DNA of 64,000 nucleotides from Synechococcus sp. WH 5701. GTDB lineage: Bacteria > Cyanobacteriota > Cyanobacteriia > PCC-6307 > Cyanobiaceae. The DNA lies in the NCBI RefSeq assembly GCF_000153045.1, contig NZ_CH724160.1:825499-889498 (forward strand). The letters run 5' to 3'. A program made the translations under genes and the position numbers. Below the pieces are notes generated by a model, which did no database searches, was not told the origin of the DNA, and saw only the letters and a list, made by a program, of their open reading frames with translations. Below are positions 11,362 through 18,902 of this stretch, piece by piece (the first letter of the stretch is position 1; each line of letters begins with the position of its first letter).

Positions 11362-12075
11362 ATGAACAACCGCCTTGTTGCAGCGTTTGGCGGACTACTC
11401 CAGCTTGGCCTGTTGCAGGTCGTGCTGATGGCGCCTTCCGCCCCGATCCGCGCGGCAGCCTTCGAGCAGGCCACCATCAAGCGGCTTGTGGATGGTCGTG
11501 AGGTCTACATCGACGGCAAGGCCGCCCGGGTCAATGAAGTGGCCCGCTCCGGCCAGCAGGTGCGCACCGGTAAGAGTCGCGCTGAGCTTCTCTTTGACGG
11601 TCGCGCCACGGGCTACCTGGGCCGCTCGAGCGTGATCACCCTCGGCAATGCCTGCTTCCGCCTCAGCAAGGGCGCGGTGCTGGTCAGTGGCCCCCAGAAG
11701 GCCTGCCTCGGCACCAAGGTTCTGGGTGTGAAGGGCACCACCTACGTCCTCACCCGCGCCGACGACGGCCTCTTCGACTTCGTGGTGCTGGAGGGACAGG
11801 GGTATGTGGGCCCTGAGGATGGCTACGAGGAGAAGCAAGATTCCACCACCTCCGGCTCCGCAGCGGTTGCGGCTGGGGATCCCTCAGGCAACACCACCTA
11901 CGTCTGTCGCTGTGAAGTGGCCCGATTCACGCCCGACGGCGAGTTCGTCAGCCAGGGCAAGCTCAGCCGCAGCCAGTACCAGGCCCTGCTGAGCCTGCAC
12001 ACCTCCGGCCAGAGTCAGCTGGGCAAGAGCGCTGAGATCAAGGACGCCTTCTCGGAGTGCTACAACGCCAGCTGA
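11362..12075 (+). CDS. Secreted FecR-domain-like protein
   Basis: A 237-residue exported protein with a signal peptide (~1-30, hydrophobic LLQLGLLQVVLM, cleavage near IRAAA). A FecR-like core follows, with the signature pattern RSGQQVRTGKSRAELLFDG followed by LGVKGTTYVLT. FecR domains usually sense or transmit signals in the periplasm. The gene follows the CHASE2 cyclase with a 30-bp gap, and the same pairing recurs at 18231-20812. It may modulate the extracytoplasmic CHASE2 domain (inference). Several Cys are present in the mature part (e.g. VCRCEVA). Confidence 0.8.
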   Translation: MNNRLVAAFGGLLQLGLLQVVLMAPSAPIRAAAFEQATIKRLVDGREVYIDGKAARVNEVARSGQQVRTGKSRAELLFDGRATGYLGRSSVITLGNACFRLSKGAVLVSGPQKACLGTKVLGVKGTTYVLTRADDGLFDFVVLEGQGYVGPEDGYEEKQDSTTSGSAAVAAGDPSGNTTYVCRCEVARFTPDGEFVSQGKLSRSQYQALLSLHTSGQSQLGKSAEIKDAFSECYNAS

Positions 12076-12121
12076 ATTCACCAGCCCGAGGCCCTGAGCG
12101 GGGCGCCGTCTTAGGCGGTCA

Positions 12122-13600
12122 TCAGAGAGTGAGGGTCTCAAACAGTTGCTTCATGCGTTTGAGCAGCTGATTCTCATGCTGCTTCACCTTCTCCCGCTCC
12201 ATCCCCTCCAGCTCCCCGCGGCGTTTGCTCACCAGGTGGGCCAACCGGTCCATCAGTGGAGGGTTCTGCAGCAGCAACGGGCCCAGGCTGGTGCGTGAGA
12301 CCTCCAGCAGCAGACATTCATCCAGGGCCCGGACGGTGGCGCTGCGCTGGCTGCCGGCGAGCATCGACATTTCACCGAAGACATCGCCGGGTTTCAGACA
12401 GGCCACCTGGAAGGGCTCTTCTTCCTCCTGGTTCTTCAGCACCTCGACCATTCCCTGAACCACCTGGAAAAGGGAATCACCCCGGTTCCCTTCGCGCACC
12501 ACCACTTCCCCCGGCGCAAAACGCAGGCAGCGGGTGTTCCTGGCCAGCTGGAGCATTTCCTCCTCGCTGAGGTCACCGAAGAGCGGGTTGCGGATGAGCA
12601 GGGCGCGCCGTTGGTCAAGGCCGCGCTGGTCGGGATGCCCTGCATCAAGGACGGTCCGTTTCTCCCGGAGTTCACGCACCGGATAGGGGACGCTCTGCCC
12701 GGTCCGCTCCAGGCTGAACCAGATCTGCTCCAGCAGTTCACTGCGCAGGTCAAGCATGTCACCGAAATTCCCCGGTGGCTGGAAGGCGATGATGTCGTAG
12801 GTGATGGCACTGTCGGCGAAGGCCTGCACCCGCACGGCCGGAGGGGGATTCTCCAGCACGTGTGGATGTTTGTGGAGCACCTCCAGCAGTAAGTGCCGGG
12901 CCCTGGAGGGGGGCAGGCTGTAATCGAGGCCGAGGCTGAAGCGGTTGCCCATCGCGCCAAAGGCCACGTAGTTGCGCACCACCACTTCGGTGACCTTGGT
13001 GTTCGGCACCACCACCAGTGCACCAGTGACATCCTTCAGGCAGGTGTCACGCCAATTGATCGACACCACCACCCCCATGGTGCCGTCCCCCAGGTCGAGG
13101 AAATCCCCCACGGAAAAGACATCATCGAACTGGAGTTCCAGGCCCGCGAAGAGGTCCTTGAGAGGCTCCTGCGCGGCCAGGCCCAGCATGGCGGTGAGAA
13201 CGGCCGAGGTGGTGACCAGGCTGACCAGATTGAAGCGGGCCTGCTCCTGCACCACGATCACCGTGGCCACGATGCCTCCACCCAGCATCAACAACTGCAG
13301 CAGAATCTGGGCGGGTTCTTTCCTCAAGCGCAGGGCTGCTGGAAGTTCGAGAAACCCCCAGAGAGCCATGCGGATGCCCAGGTAACTGAACATCAACTCG
13401 TCGATGGTGGAGATCCAGGCCCGGTAATGGGCGGGCAAGAGGATCAGCGGCAGGGTGCGCACCACTGCCCAACTCAGAATCGCCAGGGTGGCCATCTGAA
13501 TCGGCAGCTTCGGTAGGCGCAGGCGCCGGATCAGGAGCTGCAGGGGAAGCAGCAGGACCATCGTGACGATGGCTGTGACCCATACCTCCAGCAACGGCAT
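12122..13600 (-). CDS. MscS-family mechanosensitive channel with C-terminal cNMP-binding domain
   Basis: A 492-residue inner-membrane channel. About four hydrophobic segments are followed by the MscS pore/beta region (AAQEPLKDLFAGLEL, then GDFLDLGDGTMG) and the cytoplasmic vestibule (PNTKVTEVVVRNY). Residues ~340-455 are a cNMP-binding domain with GEMSMLAGSQRSATV; Arg419 fits the phosphate-binding role. A charged tail (REKVKQHENQLLKRMKQ) may form a short coiled coil. Cyclic-nucleotide-gated MscS-like channels are known; conduction may be tuned by cAMP from the cyclases nearby (inference). It is convergent with the FecR-like gene and divergent from the SIMPL protein. Confidence 0.92.
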   Translation of the reverse strand: MPLLEVWVTAIVTMVLLLPLQLLIRRLRLPKLPIQMATLAILSWAVVRTLPLILLPAHYRAWISTIDELMFSYLGIRMALWGFLELPAALRLRKEPAQILLQLLMLGGGIVATVIVVQEQARFNLVSLVTTSAVLTAMLGLAAQEPLKDLFAGLELQFDDVFSVGDFLDLGDGTMGVVVSINWRDTCLKDVTGALVVVPNTKVTEVVVRNYVAFGAMGNRFSLGLDYSLPPSRARHLLLEVLHKHPHVLENPPPAVRVQAFADSAITYDIIAFQPPGNFGDMLDLRSELLEQIWFSLERTGQSVPYPVRELREKRTVLDAGHPDQRGLDQRRALLIRNPLFGDLSEEEMLQLARNTRCLRFAPGEVVVREGNRGDSLFQVVQGMVEVLKNQEEEEPFQVACLKPGDVFGEMSMLAGSQRSATVRALDECLLLEVSRTSLGPLLLQNPPLMDRLAHLVSKRRGELEGMEREKVKQHENQLLKRMKQLFETLTL

Positions 13601-13764
13601 CCTGAAGTTCAGCGGTCAATGGGACGCAGAGCATCCAGGCCATGGCCGGGAGAGCTTGCAGAGCAGGATAGGTGGCATGGCCGCAGCGGTTCCGCTGCCT
13701 GCAGGCCGTTCCAGGCCTGGCCTTTCGCTCTGCCTTCACCTCTGTTCTTCGCCGCCGTCAGCCC

Positions 13765-14469
13765 ATGGTTCGCCCTGGTTGCCCCGCGGGGGTCTGGCCC
13801 CTGGCCTTGCTCCTGCTCCAGTTGATCCCGCCGGTGAAAGCCCAGCAGGTGCAGTTGCGTTGTGATGGCACCCTGCTCGAAGCCCGCGGCAGTGCCGAGC
13901 AGAAGCGCACGATCGACGTGCTCAAGGTGTCCCTGGCGCTCTCAGCGGAGGGGGCCACGGCGGACGGGGCCCTGGGAGAGCTGCAGCGGCGCCTGGCCGT
14001 GGTGCGCCAGGCTCTGGAGCGTCTGCAGGTGAGGCAGCTGGCGGTGAGTTCGCCCTCCAGCTGGCAGCGGCCAGTGAGCCCGAAGCGCCCGGCGGCGGTC
14101 GAGGCCAATCTTCAGGTGAGCGGTGAGCTGGCCCCGGCCAGGCTGCAGGCCCTGGTTCGGGAGGTGGGTGCGCTGCCCGGTGTCCGTCTCAATCCGGTGT
14201 CACCCAGGGCCGATCAGGCCGGGGATGCTGCCGTGCGCCGCCAATTGCTGCGGCTGGCTTATCAAGATGCGCTGCTTCAGGCCAGGCAGCTGGCCGAGGC
14301 CATCGGCCTGGGGATGCCATCACCCCTGGAGGTGCAGATCGACGCTGGATTCCGGCCGATGCTGGCCAAAGGCATGGTGGCGGATGCAGCCCCCCCACCT
14401 TTCCAGGCGGGCGAGTTGCCTCCTCCGATGGATCGGCTCGACATGCAGGTGCGCTTCTGCGCCCGTTGA
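13765..14469 (+). CDS. Secreted SIMPL-domain (DUF541) protein
   Basis: A 234-residue exported protein of the SIMPL type, a periplasmic or outer-membrane-associated family of poorly defined role. ATG 13765 is preferred because it begins a clear signal peptide (GVWPLALLLLQLIPP, then VKAQQ). An earlier in-frame start at 13672 would bury it behind 31 arginine-rich residues. The body shows the family pattern: an N-terminal strand with GTLLEARGSAEQ, central helices, and VRRQLLRLAYQDALLQARQLAEAIG. It is divergent from the MscS-type channel across 164 bp that should contain both promoters. Confidence 0.75.
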   Translation: MVRPGCPAGVWPLALLLLQLIPPVKAQQVQLRCDGTLLEARGSAEQKRTIDVLKVSLALSAEGATADGALGELQRRLAVVRQALERLQVRQLAVSSPSSWQRPVSPKRPAAVEANLQVSGELAPARLQALVREVGALPGVRLNPVSPRADQAGDAAVRRQLLRLAYQDALLQARQLAEAIGLGMPSPLEVQIDAGFRPMLAKGMVADAAPPPFQAGELPPPMDRLDMQVRFCAR

Positions 14470-14561
14470 GCGATGCAACGGGGCTCCAGGCTCCGTGGTG
14501 ACCGTTCGCTCCGCAGCTCGGGACCCTGAGGCGGCAAGCTGGTCCTGAGCTGATCTCTCCA

Positions 14562-14951
14562 ATGGCATCGGATGGCGCCCAGGCCATGGCTGGTTTCGGG
14601 CTTTTCGCTTTGCTGGCCATGGGCCACTTCGTTGCCGATTTCGGCCTCCAGAGTGATCGGATGGCCGTGGAGAAATGCCCGGGGAAGGATCACACCCTCT
14701 CCTGGCGTTGGTGGCTGCTCGCCCATTCCGGCATTCATGCCTTCGTCGTCACCTGGCTCACTGGTGTGGTCTGGCTTGGTCTGGCCGAGTGGGGGATTCA
14801 TGCCCTGATCGATTACGGCAAGTGCCGCCACCGTTACGGCCTCGGTGTAGATCAGCTCCTGCACATGGCCTGCAAGCTGCTCTGGGTGTTGATCCTGGTG
14901 ATCTTTGCTCCCGTGGGTTCAGGTGGGCTGCTGCAGGCTTTTCCTCGCTGA
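14562..14951 (+). CDS. DUF3307 membrane protein
   Basis: A 129-residue integral membrane protein. The pattern GHFVADFGLQSDRMA, followed by HSGIHAFVV and HALIDYGK, matches the DUF3307 family, which has conserved His/Asp residues in helices and no known biochemical function. About four hydrophobic helices are visible. An internal ATG at 14586 (MAGFGLF) could be the true start. The gene ends 8 bp before the convergent cNMP-binding protein. Confidence 0.75.
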   Translation: MASDGAQAMAGFGLFALLAMGHFVADFGLQSDRMAVEKCPGKDHTLSWRWWLLAHSGIHAFVVTWLTGVVWLGLAEWGIHALIDYGKCRHRYGLGVDQLLHMACKLLWVLILVIFAPVGSGGLLQAFPR

Positions 14952-14958
14952 GGGGGGA

Positions 14959-15552
14959 TCAGCAGCCTGCAGAGCCCGGTGGTGGGCTGGAGCGGCCGTG
15001 GCCGATCACCAGCAATCGATCCATCGCCTTGCTCAGGCAGTAATTGAGGGGTTTGATCTCCGACTCCAACCGGCGCAGCTGATCGGTGTCACCCCGCTCA
15101 CCGGCGGCGATGCCATCGAGCAGCAGGCCGATCACCTCATTGCTGCGCATGCAGCGCTGGCTCACCAGCGCCAGCATCTCCATGGCCAGGTCGATATCGA
15201 AGAGCAGGGTTTTGAGGAAGTTGTCAACGCTCACCTCCACCAGCTCGGCAGGGCCCTCCACAACCCGCACATCGGCGGAGTGCTGGCCTGAGCCGAACAG
15301 ACCCATCTCTCCCAGCAATTCTTCGGCCTCGATCACGGCGAGGGTGTGGGGCTCGGGCTCGGTGAGTCGAATCTGAATCGCCACCTTTCCTTTGGTGAGC
15401 AGCATCAGGCTGTCGGCCGGCGCTCCCTGGCTCATCACCAGATCGCCGCTGGCGGCCTGGCGGAGCACCGGTGCCAGCTCATCGTGGTGGATGTCCAGCA
15501 GCAGTTTCATCCGCTCCCTCACCACCTTCAACTGCGGTTCGTCGCCCCACAT
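14959..15552 (-). CDS. Stand-alone cyclic-nucleotide-binding-domain protein without DNA-binding domain
   Basis: A 197-residue protein with a cNMP-binding fold over ~20-130. The phosphate cassette reads GEMGLFGSGQHSADV: His91 replaces the usual arginine found in the MscS and glutaminase copies nearby, so affinity for cAMP may be lost or changed. The remaining ~65 residues are helical and show no helix-turn-helix, so it is unlikely to be a CRP-type regulator. speA ends 12 bp upstream on the same strand, so it may be the distal gene of a speA transcript. Function unknown. Confidence 0.82.
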   Translation of the reverse strand: MWGDEPQLKVVRERMKLLLDIHHDELAPVLRQAASGDLVMSQGAPADSLMLLTKGKVAIQIRLTEPEPHTLAVIEAEELLGEMGLFGSGQHSADVRVVEGPAELVEVSVDNFLKTLLFDIDLAMEMLALVSQRCMRSNEVIGLLLDGIAAGERGDTDQLRRLESEIKPLNYCLSKAMDRLLVIGHGRSSPPPGSAGC

Positions 15553-15564
15553 GGATCGCTCCTC

Positions 15565-17526
15565 TCAGGTCTGCAGGTAGGTGCTCTGGCGCAGGCTGTT
15601 CTGCAGATGGGCCATCAGCCGGCCGGCGTCGGGCACCGTGAGGGTGCCGCGGTGAATGGCCGCCTCGCTGGCCACCCGCAGGCGCTCGAGCAGGGTCTCA
15701 GGGTCGTGTTCCATCGCTTTGAGCACCTCCGCGTTGCTGTTGCCCCGCACCACATGGTCGACCCGGTAGCGGCCATTGGCACCCAGACGGATATGGACCG
15801 CATTGGTGCTGCCGAACAGGTTGTGCAGGTTGCCCATCACTTCCTGGTAGGCGCCGCCGAGGAACAGGCCGATCCAGTAGGGCTCACCCTCCCTCAGCTC
15901 ATGGAGTTCCAGCAGCGGTTTGGCCTGGCCGGGGCCGATGAAGCGCGCCAGCTTGCCGTCGGAGTCGCAGGTGAGGTCAGCGAAGCTGCCCAGACGGCTG
16001 GGGCGCTCGTCGAGCCGGTGGATGGGCATCACCGGAAAGAGCTGATCGATCGCCCAGGTGTCGGGAGCGGAGCGGAAGATCGAGAGGTTGGCGTAGTAGG
16101 TCCCTGCCAGGGCGGCCTGCAGCGCCTTGAGGTCGTCGGGAATGGGGGTGGCCGCGCTCCAGCTCTCCAGCTGCGCGGCGATCGCCTGGCAGCAGGCCCA
16201 GTAGAGCTGCTCGGCCGCGCCCCGCTCGGTGAGGCTGAGGTAGCCCAGCCGGAAGGCGGAGAGGGCGTCCTGCTTGAACTTGATGGCGTCGTTCCAGCCC
16301 TCCTGCAGGTGATCGCCCTGACCTGGGGCGTCGAGGGCGGTGGCCTGGATCGAGGCCAGCGTGTCGCGTAGGTTGCGCACGATCAGCGGTTCTTCCCCCT
16401 GTGGCGCCGGCTCTTCCCCCTGCACGCCACCGGTGCCGAGCACATCGAAGACGAGCACGCTGAAGTGGCTGGCGATGGCACGGCCGCTCTCGCTCACCAG
16501 GGTGGGCAGCGGCACCGAGCGGGGCTCGCAGCACTCCCGCACCGTGGCCACCACGTCGTTGGCGTAGTTCTGCAGGGAGTAGTTGGTGGAGGCGGCGGTG
16601 GCGGTGCGGCTGCCGTCGTAGTCGATGCCGAGGCCGCCGCCCACATCGAGATAGCCCATCGGCGCCCCCAGCTCAGCCAGCTGCACATAGATCTGGCCCG
16701 CCTCCTGCAGGGCGTCCTTGAGCACGGCGATGTCGTTGATCTGGCTGCCCACGTGGAAGTGGAGCAGGCGCAGCTCGCCGAGCAGATCGGCCTGGCGCAG
16801 GGCCTCGACCGTGGCGAGCAGATCCGGCACAGAAAGTCCGAACTTGGCGCGCTCCCCAACCGAGCTGCCCCAGCGGCCGGTGCTACGGCTGGCCAGCTTG
16901 GCCCGTACGCCGATCAGGGGGGCGGCCCCCAGCTCGCGGCTGGCCGTGATGATCCGCTCCACCTCGTCGGGTTGCTCGATCACCACCACCGGCTGGCGGC
17001 CGAGCCGGCGGGCGAGGATCGCCGTCTCGATGTAGCGCTGATCCTTGTAGCCGTTGCAGATCAGCAGGGCCTCGGGGTCGTCCACCAGGGAGAGGGCGAT
17101 CAGCAGCTCCGCCTTGCTGCCGGCCTCGAGGCCGAAATGCCACTGGCGGCCGCTCTCCACCAGCTGCTCCACTACGTGGCGCTGCTGGTTGCACTTCACC
17201 GGGAACACGCCCTGGTAACGGCCGGCGTAGCCGTATTGGGCGATCGCCCGCTCGAAGGCGGCATGGAGCCGCTCGAGCCGGTCTTCAAGGATGTCGTCAA
17301 AGCGGATCAGCAGCGGCAGGGTGAGATCACGCCCCTGCAGGCCCTGCACCAGCTCCACCAGATCCAGGCAGCCACCGCGCTCTCCCCGGGGCTGCACCAT
17401 CACGTGGCCGCGGGCATTGACCGTGAAATAGGGATCACCCCAGCCGTCGAGGCCGTAGAGCCGGCTGCTGTCGGCAACGCTCCAAGCCAGGTCCGGGGGA
17501 GCGATGGCGACGGTATCGGCAGGCAT
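15565..17526 (-). CDS. speA: Biosynthetic arginine decarboxylase
   Basis: A 653-residue PLP enzyme of the SpeA type (arginine to agmatine, the first step of polyamine synthesis). The PLP lysine is in FPVKCNQ (Lys111). Further conserved blocks are HFHVGSQI, YLDVGGGLGIDYDG and SESGRAIASHF. Length is typical for cyanobacterial SpeA. It is divergent from ndk across ~210 bp with no confident gene. In related picocyanobacteria speA, as I recall, sits next to alaS and ndk; here an accessory run separates it from alaS. Confidence 0.96.
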   Translation of the reverse strand: MPADTVAIAPPDLAWSVADSSRLYGLDGWGDPYFTVNARGHVMVQPRGERGGCLDLVELVQGLQGRDLTLPLLIRFDDILEDRLERLHAAFERAIAQYGYAGRYQGVFPVKCNQQRHVVEQLVESGRQWHFGLEAGSKAELLIALSLVDDPEALLICNGYKDQRYIETAILARRLGRQPVVVIEQPDEVERIITASRELGAAPLIGVRAKLASRSTGRWGSSVGERAKFGLSVPDLLATVEALRQADLLGELRLLHFHVGSQINDIAVLKDALQEAGQIYVQLAELGAPMGYLDVGGGLGIDYDGSRTATAASTNYSLQNYANDVVATVRECCEPRSVPLPTLVSESGRAIASHFSVLVFDVLGTGGVQGEEPAPQGEEPLIVRNLRDTLASIQATALDAPGQGDHLQEGWNDAIKFKQDALSAFRLGYLSLTERGAAEQLYWACCQAIAAQLESWSAATPIPDDLKALQAALAGTYYANLSIFRSAPDTWAIDQLFPVMPIHRLDERPSRLGSFADLTCDSDGKLARFIGPGQAKPLLELHELREGEPYWIGLFLGGAYQEVMGNLHNLFGSTNAVHIRLGANGRYRVDHVVRGNSNAEVLKAMEHDPETLLERLRVASEAAIHRGTLTVPDAGRLMAHLQNSLRQSTYLQT

Positions 17527-17737
17527 GCGCGCGGGGGAGGGAGTGATTCAACCCTCCCAACGACTTTAGTCAGGCGCACCAGGCGGCCCAAGCCCCAGCG
17601 CCTTGGCCTGCTCGGGGTTGAGCTCTGGCAGGGGACCAGGGCGGATCCTGAGCGTGTGGCGCGGGGAACAGCTGGGTTGGCTTGCCAAGCGGCAGGCTCA
17701 GCGCGGACGATGGCCCCATCCGAAGTCTTCCCTTGCC

Positions 17738-18196
17738 ATGGCCGTTGAACGCACTTTCCTCGCGATCAAGCCCGATGGGGTGCAGCGGGGGCTGGTGGGG
17801 GAGATCCTCGGCCGCTTCGAGCGCAAGGGCTTCAAGCTGGTGGGCCTCAAACAACTGGTGCCCAGCCGTGAGCTGGCCGAGAGCCATTACGGCGTGCACC
17901 GCGAGCGCCCCTTCTTCGCCGGCCTCGTCGACTTCATCACCAGTGGTCCGGTGGTGGCGATGGTGTGGGAAGGCGACGGCGTGATCGCCAGTGCCCGCAA
18001 GCTGATCGGTGCCACCAAGCCCCTGGAGGCTGAACCCGGCACCATCCGCGGTGATCTGGCGGTGAACATCGGCCGCAACGTGATTCACGGTTCCGATGCG
18101 CCCGAAACCGCCGTCTTCGAGATCGGCCTCTGGTTCGAGCCCTCCGAACTGAGCGACTGGACCCCCGCTGATCAGGTGTGGCGCCGCGAAGACTGA
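17738..18196 (+). CDS. ndk: Nucleoside diphosphate kinase
   Basis: A 152-residue enzyme that balances NTP pools by phosphate transfer from ATP. The sequence carries [12 protein letters not shown], the active-site motif NVIHGSD (His117) and the C-terminal WFEPSEL. ATG 17738 gives the standard family length. An upstream in-frame start at 17603 would add 45 unrelated residues. Confidence 0.97.
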   Translation: MAVERTFLAIKPDGVQRGLVGEILGRFERKGFKLVGLKQLVPSRELAESHYGVHRERPFFAGLVDFITSGPVVAMVWEGDGVIASARKLIGATKPLEAEPGTIRGDLAVNIGRNVIHGSDAPETAVFEIGLWFEPSELSDWTPADQVWRRED

Positions 18197-18230
18197 GGGG
18201 CCACGATTGGGCGAGGTTCTCATTGAGGCC

Positions 18231-18902
18231 ATGCCTCGTCTCAACCCTCTGATTCCATTCGCCCTCGGCGGCCTTGCAGCGGTCGCCGGGATCCTCCCGG
18301 TCGAGGCCCGTGGCGGCCTGCCCACCTTGCCGCAGGTGGTGGAGATCCCCTCCCGGCCGGCCTACGTCACCCCGCCCCAGGGTCAGGAATCAGACGCGCG
18401 CAGGGGCCAGCGGCTTGAGCCCTCCACCCTGCTGCGCACCCGCAAACCCGGCAGGCTGCAGGTCGCTTTCCCCGATGGACGCCGGTTCCGTCTGGGAGGC
18501 GATTCCCTCGCCCTGATCGGGAACCGCAGCGTGGAACTCAAGCGCGGCCAGATCATCGGCTGGTTGCTGCCCGGAAGACCTGACGGCCCCCCTCTGCGGA
18601 TCAGAACCCGGGTCGGCACCGCCTCGATTTCGGGCACCACGGTCTTTCTCGAAGCCAGCCCCGAGCTCCTGCGGATTTTCAGCTGGGAAGGACCGGTGCA
18701 GGTGGAGGCCCGTGACGGCCAGCGCTTCAGCCTCAGCACGGGAGAAGAGGTGGTGTACAGCGATGGAGCCTGGAGTCCGCCGCGTCGACTGAGCCGCGCC
18801 GAGGCGGCGCGGCGCCGCCGTGCCAGTGCCTTGCTCAATGGCTTCTCCAGCCCGATGGAGACCCTGCCCGAACTGGAGCGTCAGCTCGACAATCTGCCGT
18901 GA
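18231..18902 (+). CDS. Secreted FecR-domain-like protein (second copy)
   Basis: A 223-residue exported protein. A signal peptide (~1-27; IPFALGGLAAVAGILPVEA) is followed by a FecR-like core: RRGQRLEPSTLLRTRKPGRL, then TRVGTASISGTTVFLE. A basic, Arg/Ala-rich segment lies before the C-terminus. ATG 18231 is chosen for the signal peptide; a TTG at 18207 is the in-frame alternative. Its TGA overlaps the GTG of the second CHASE2 cyclase by 4 nt, so the two are translationally coupled. This is the reverse of the order at 9427-12075. It probably partners the cyclase in the periplasm (inference). Confidence 0.78.
   Translation: MPRLNPLIPFALGGLAAVAGILPVEARGGLPTLPQVVEIPSRPAYVTPPQGQESDARRGQRLEPSTLLRTRKPGRLQVAFPDGRRFRLGGDSLALIGNRSVELKRGQIIGWLLPGRPDGPPLRIRTRVGTASISGTTVFLEASPELLRIFSWEGPVQVEARDGQRFSLSTGEEVVYSDGAWSPPRRLSRAEAARRRRASALLNGFSSPMETLPELERQLDNLP

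Noticed and set aside
17570..17660. Coding-like minus-strand stretch ending [17 protein letters not shown] in the speA-ndk gap
   Set aside because: It is under 45 codons after an in-frame stop, has no credible start, and overlaps the likely promoter region of ndk.
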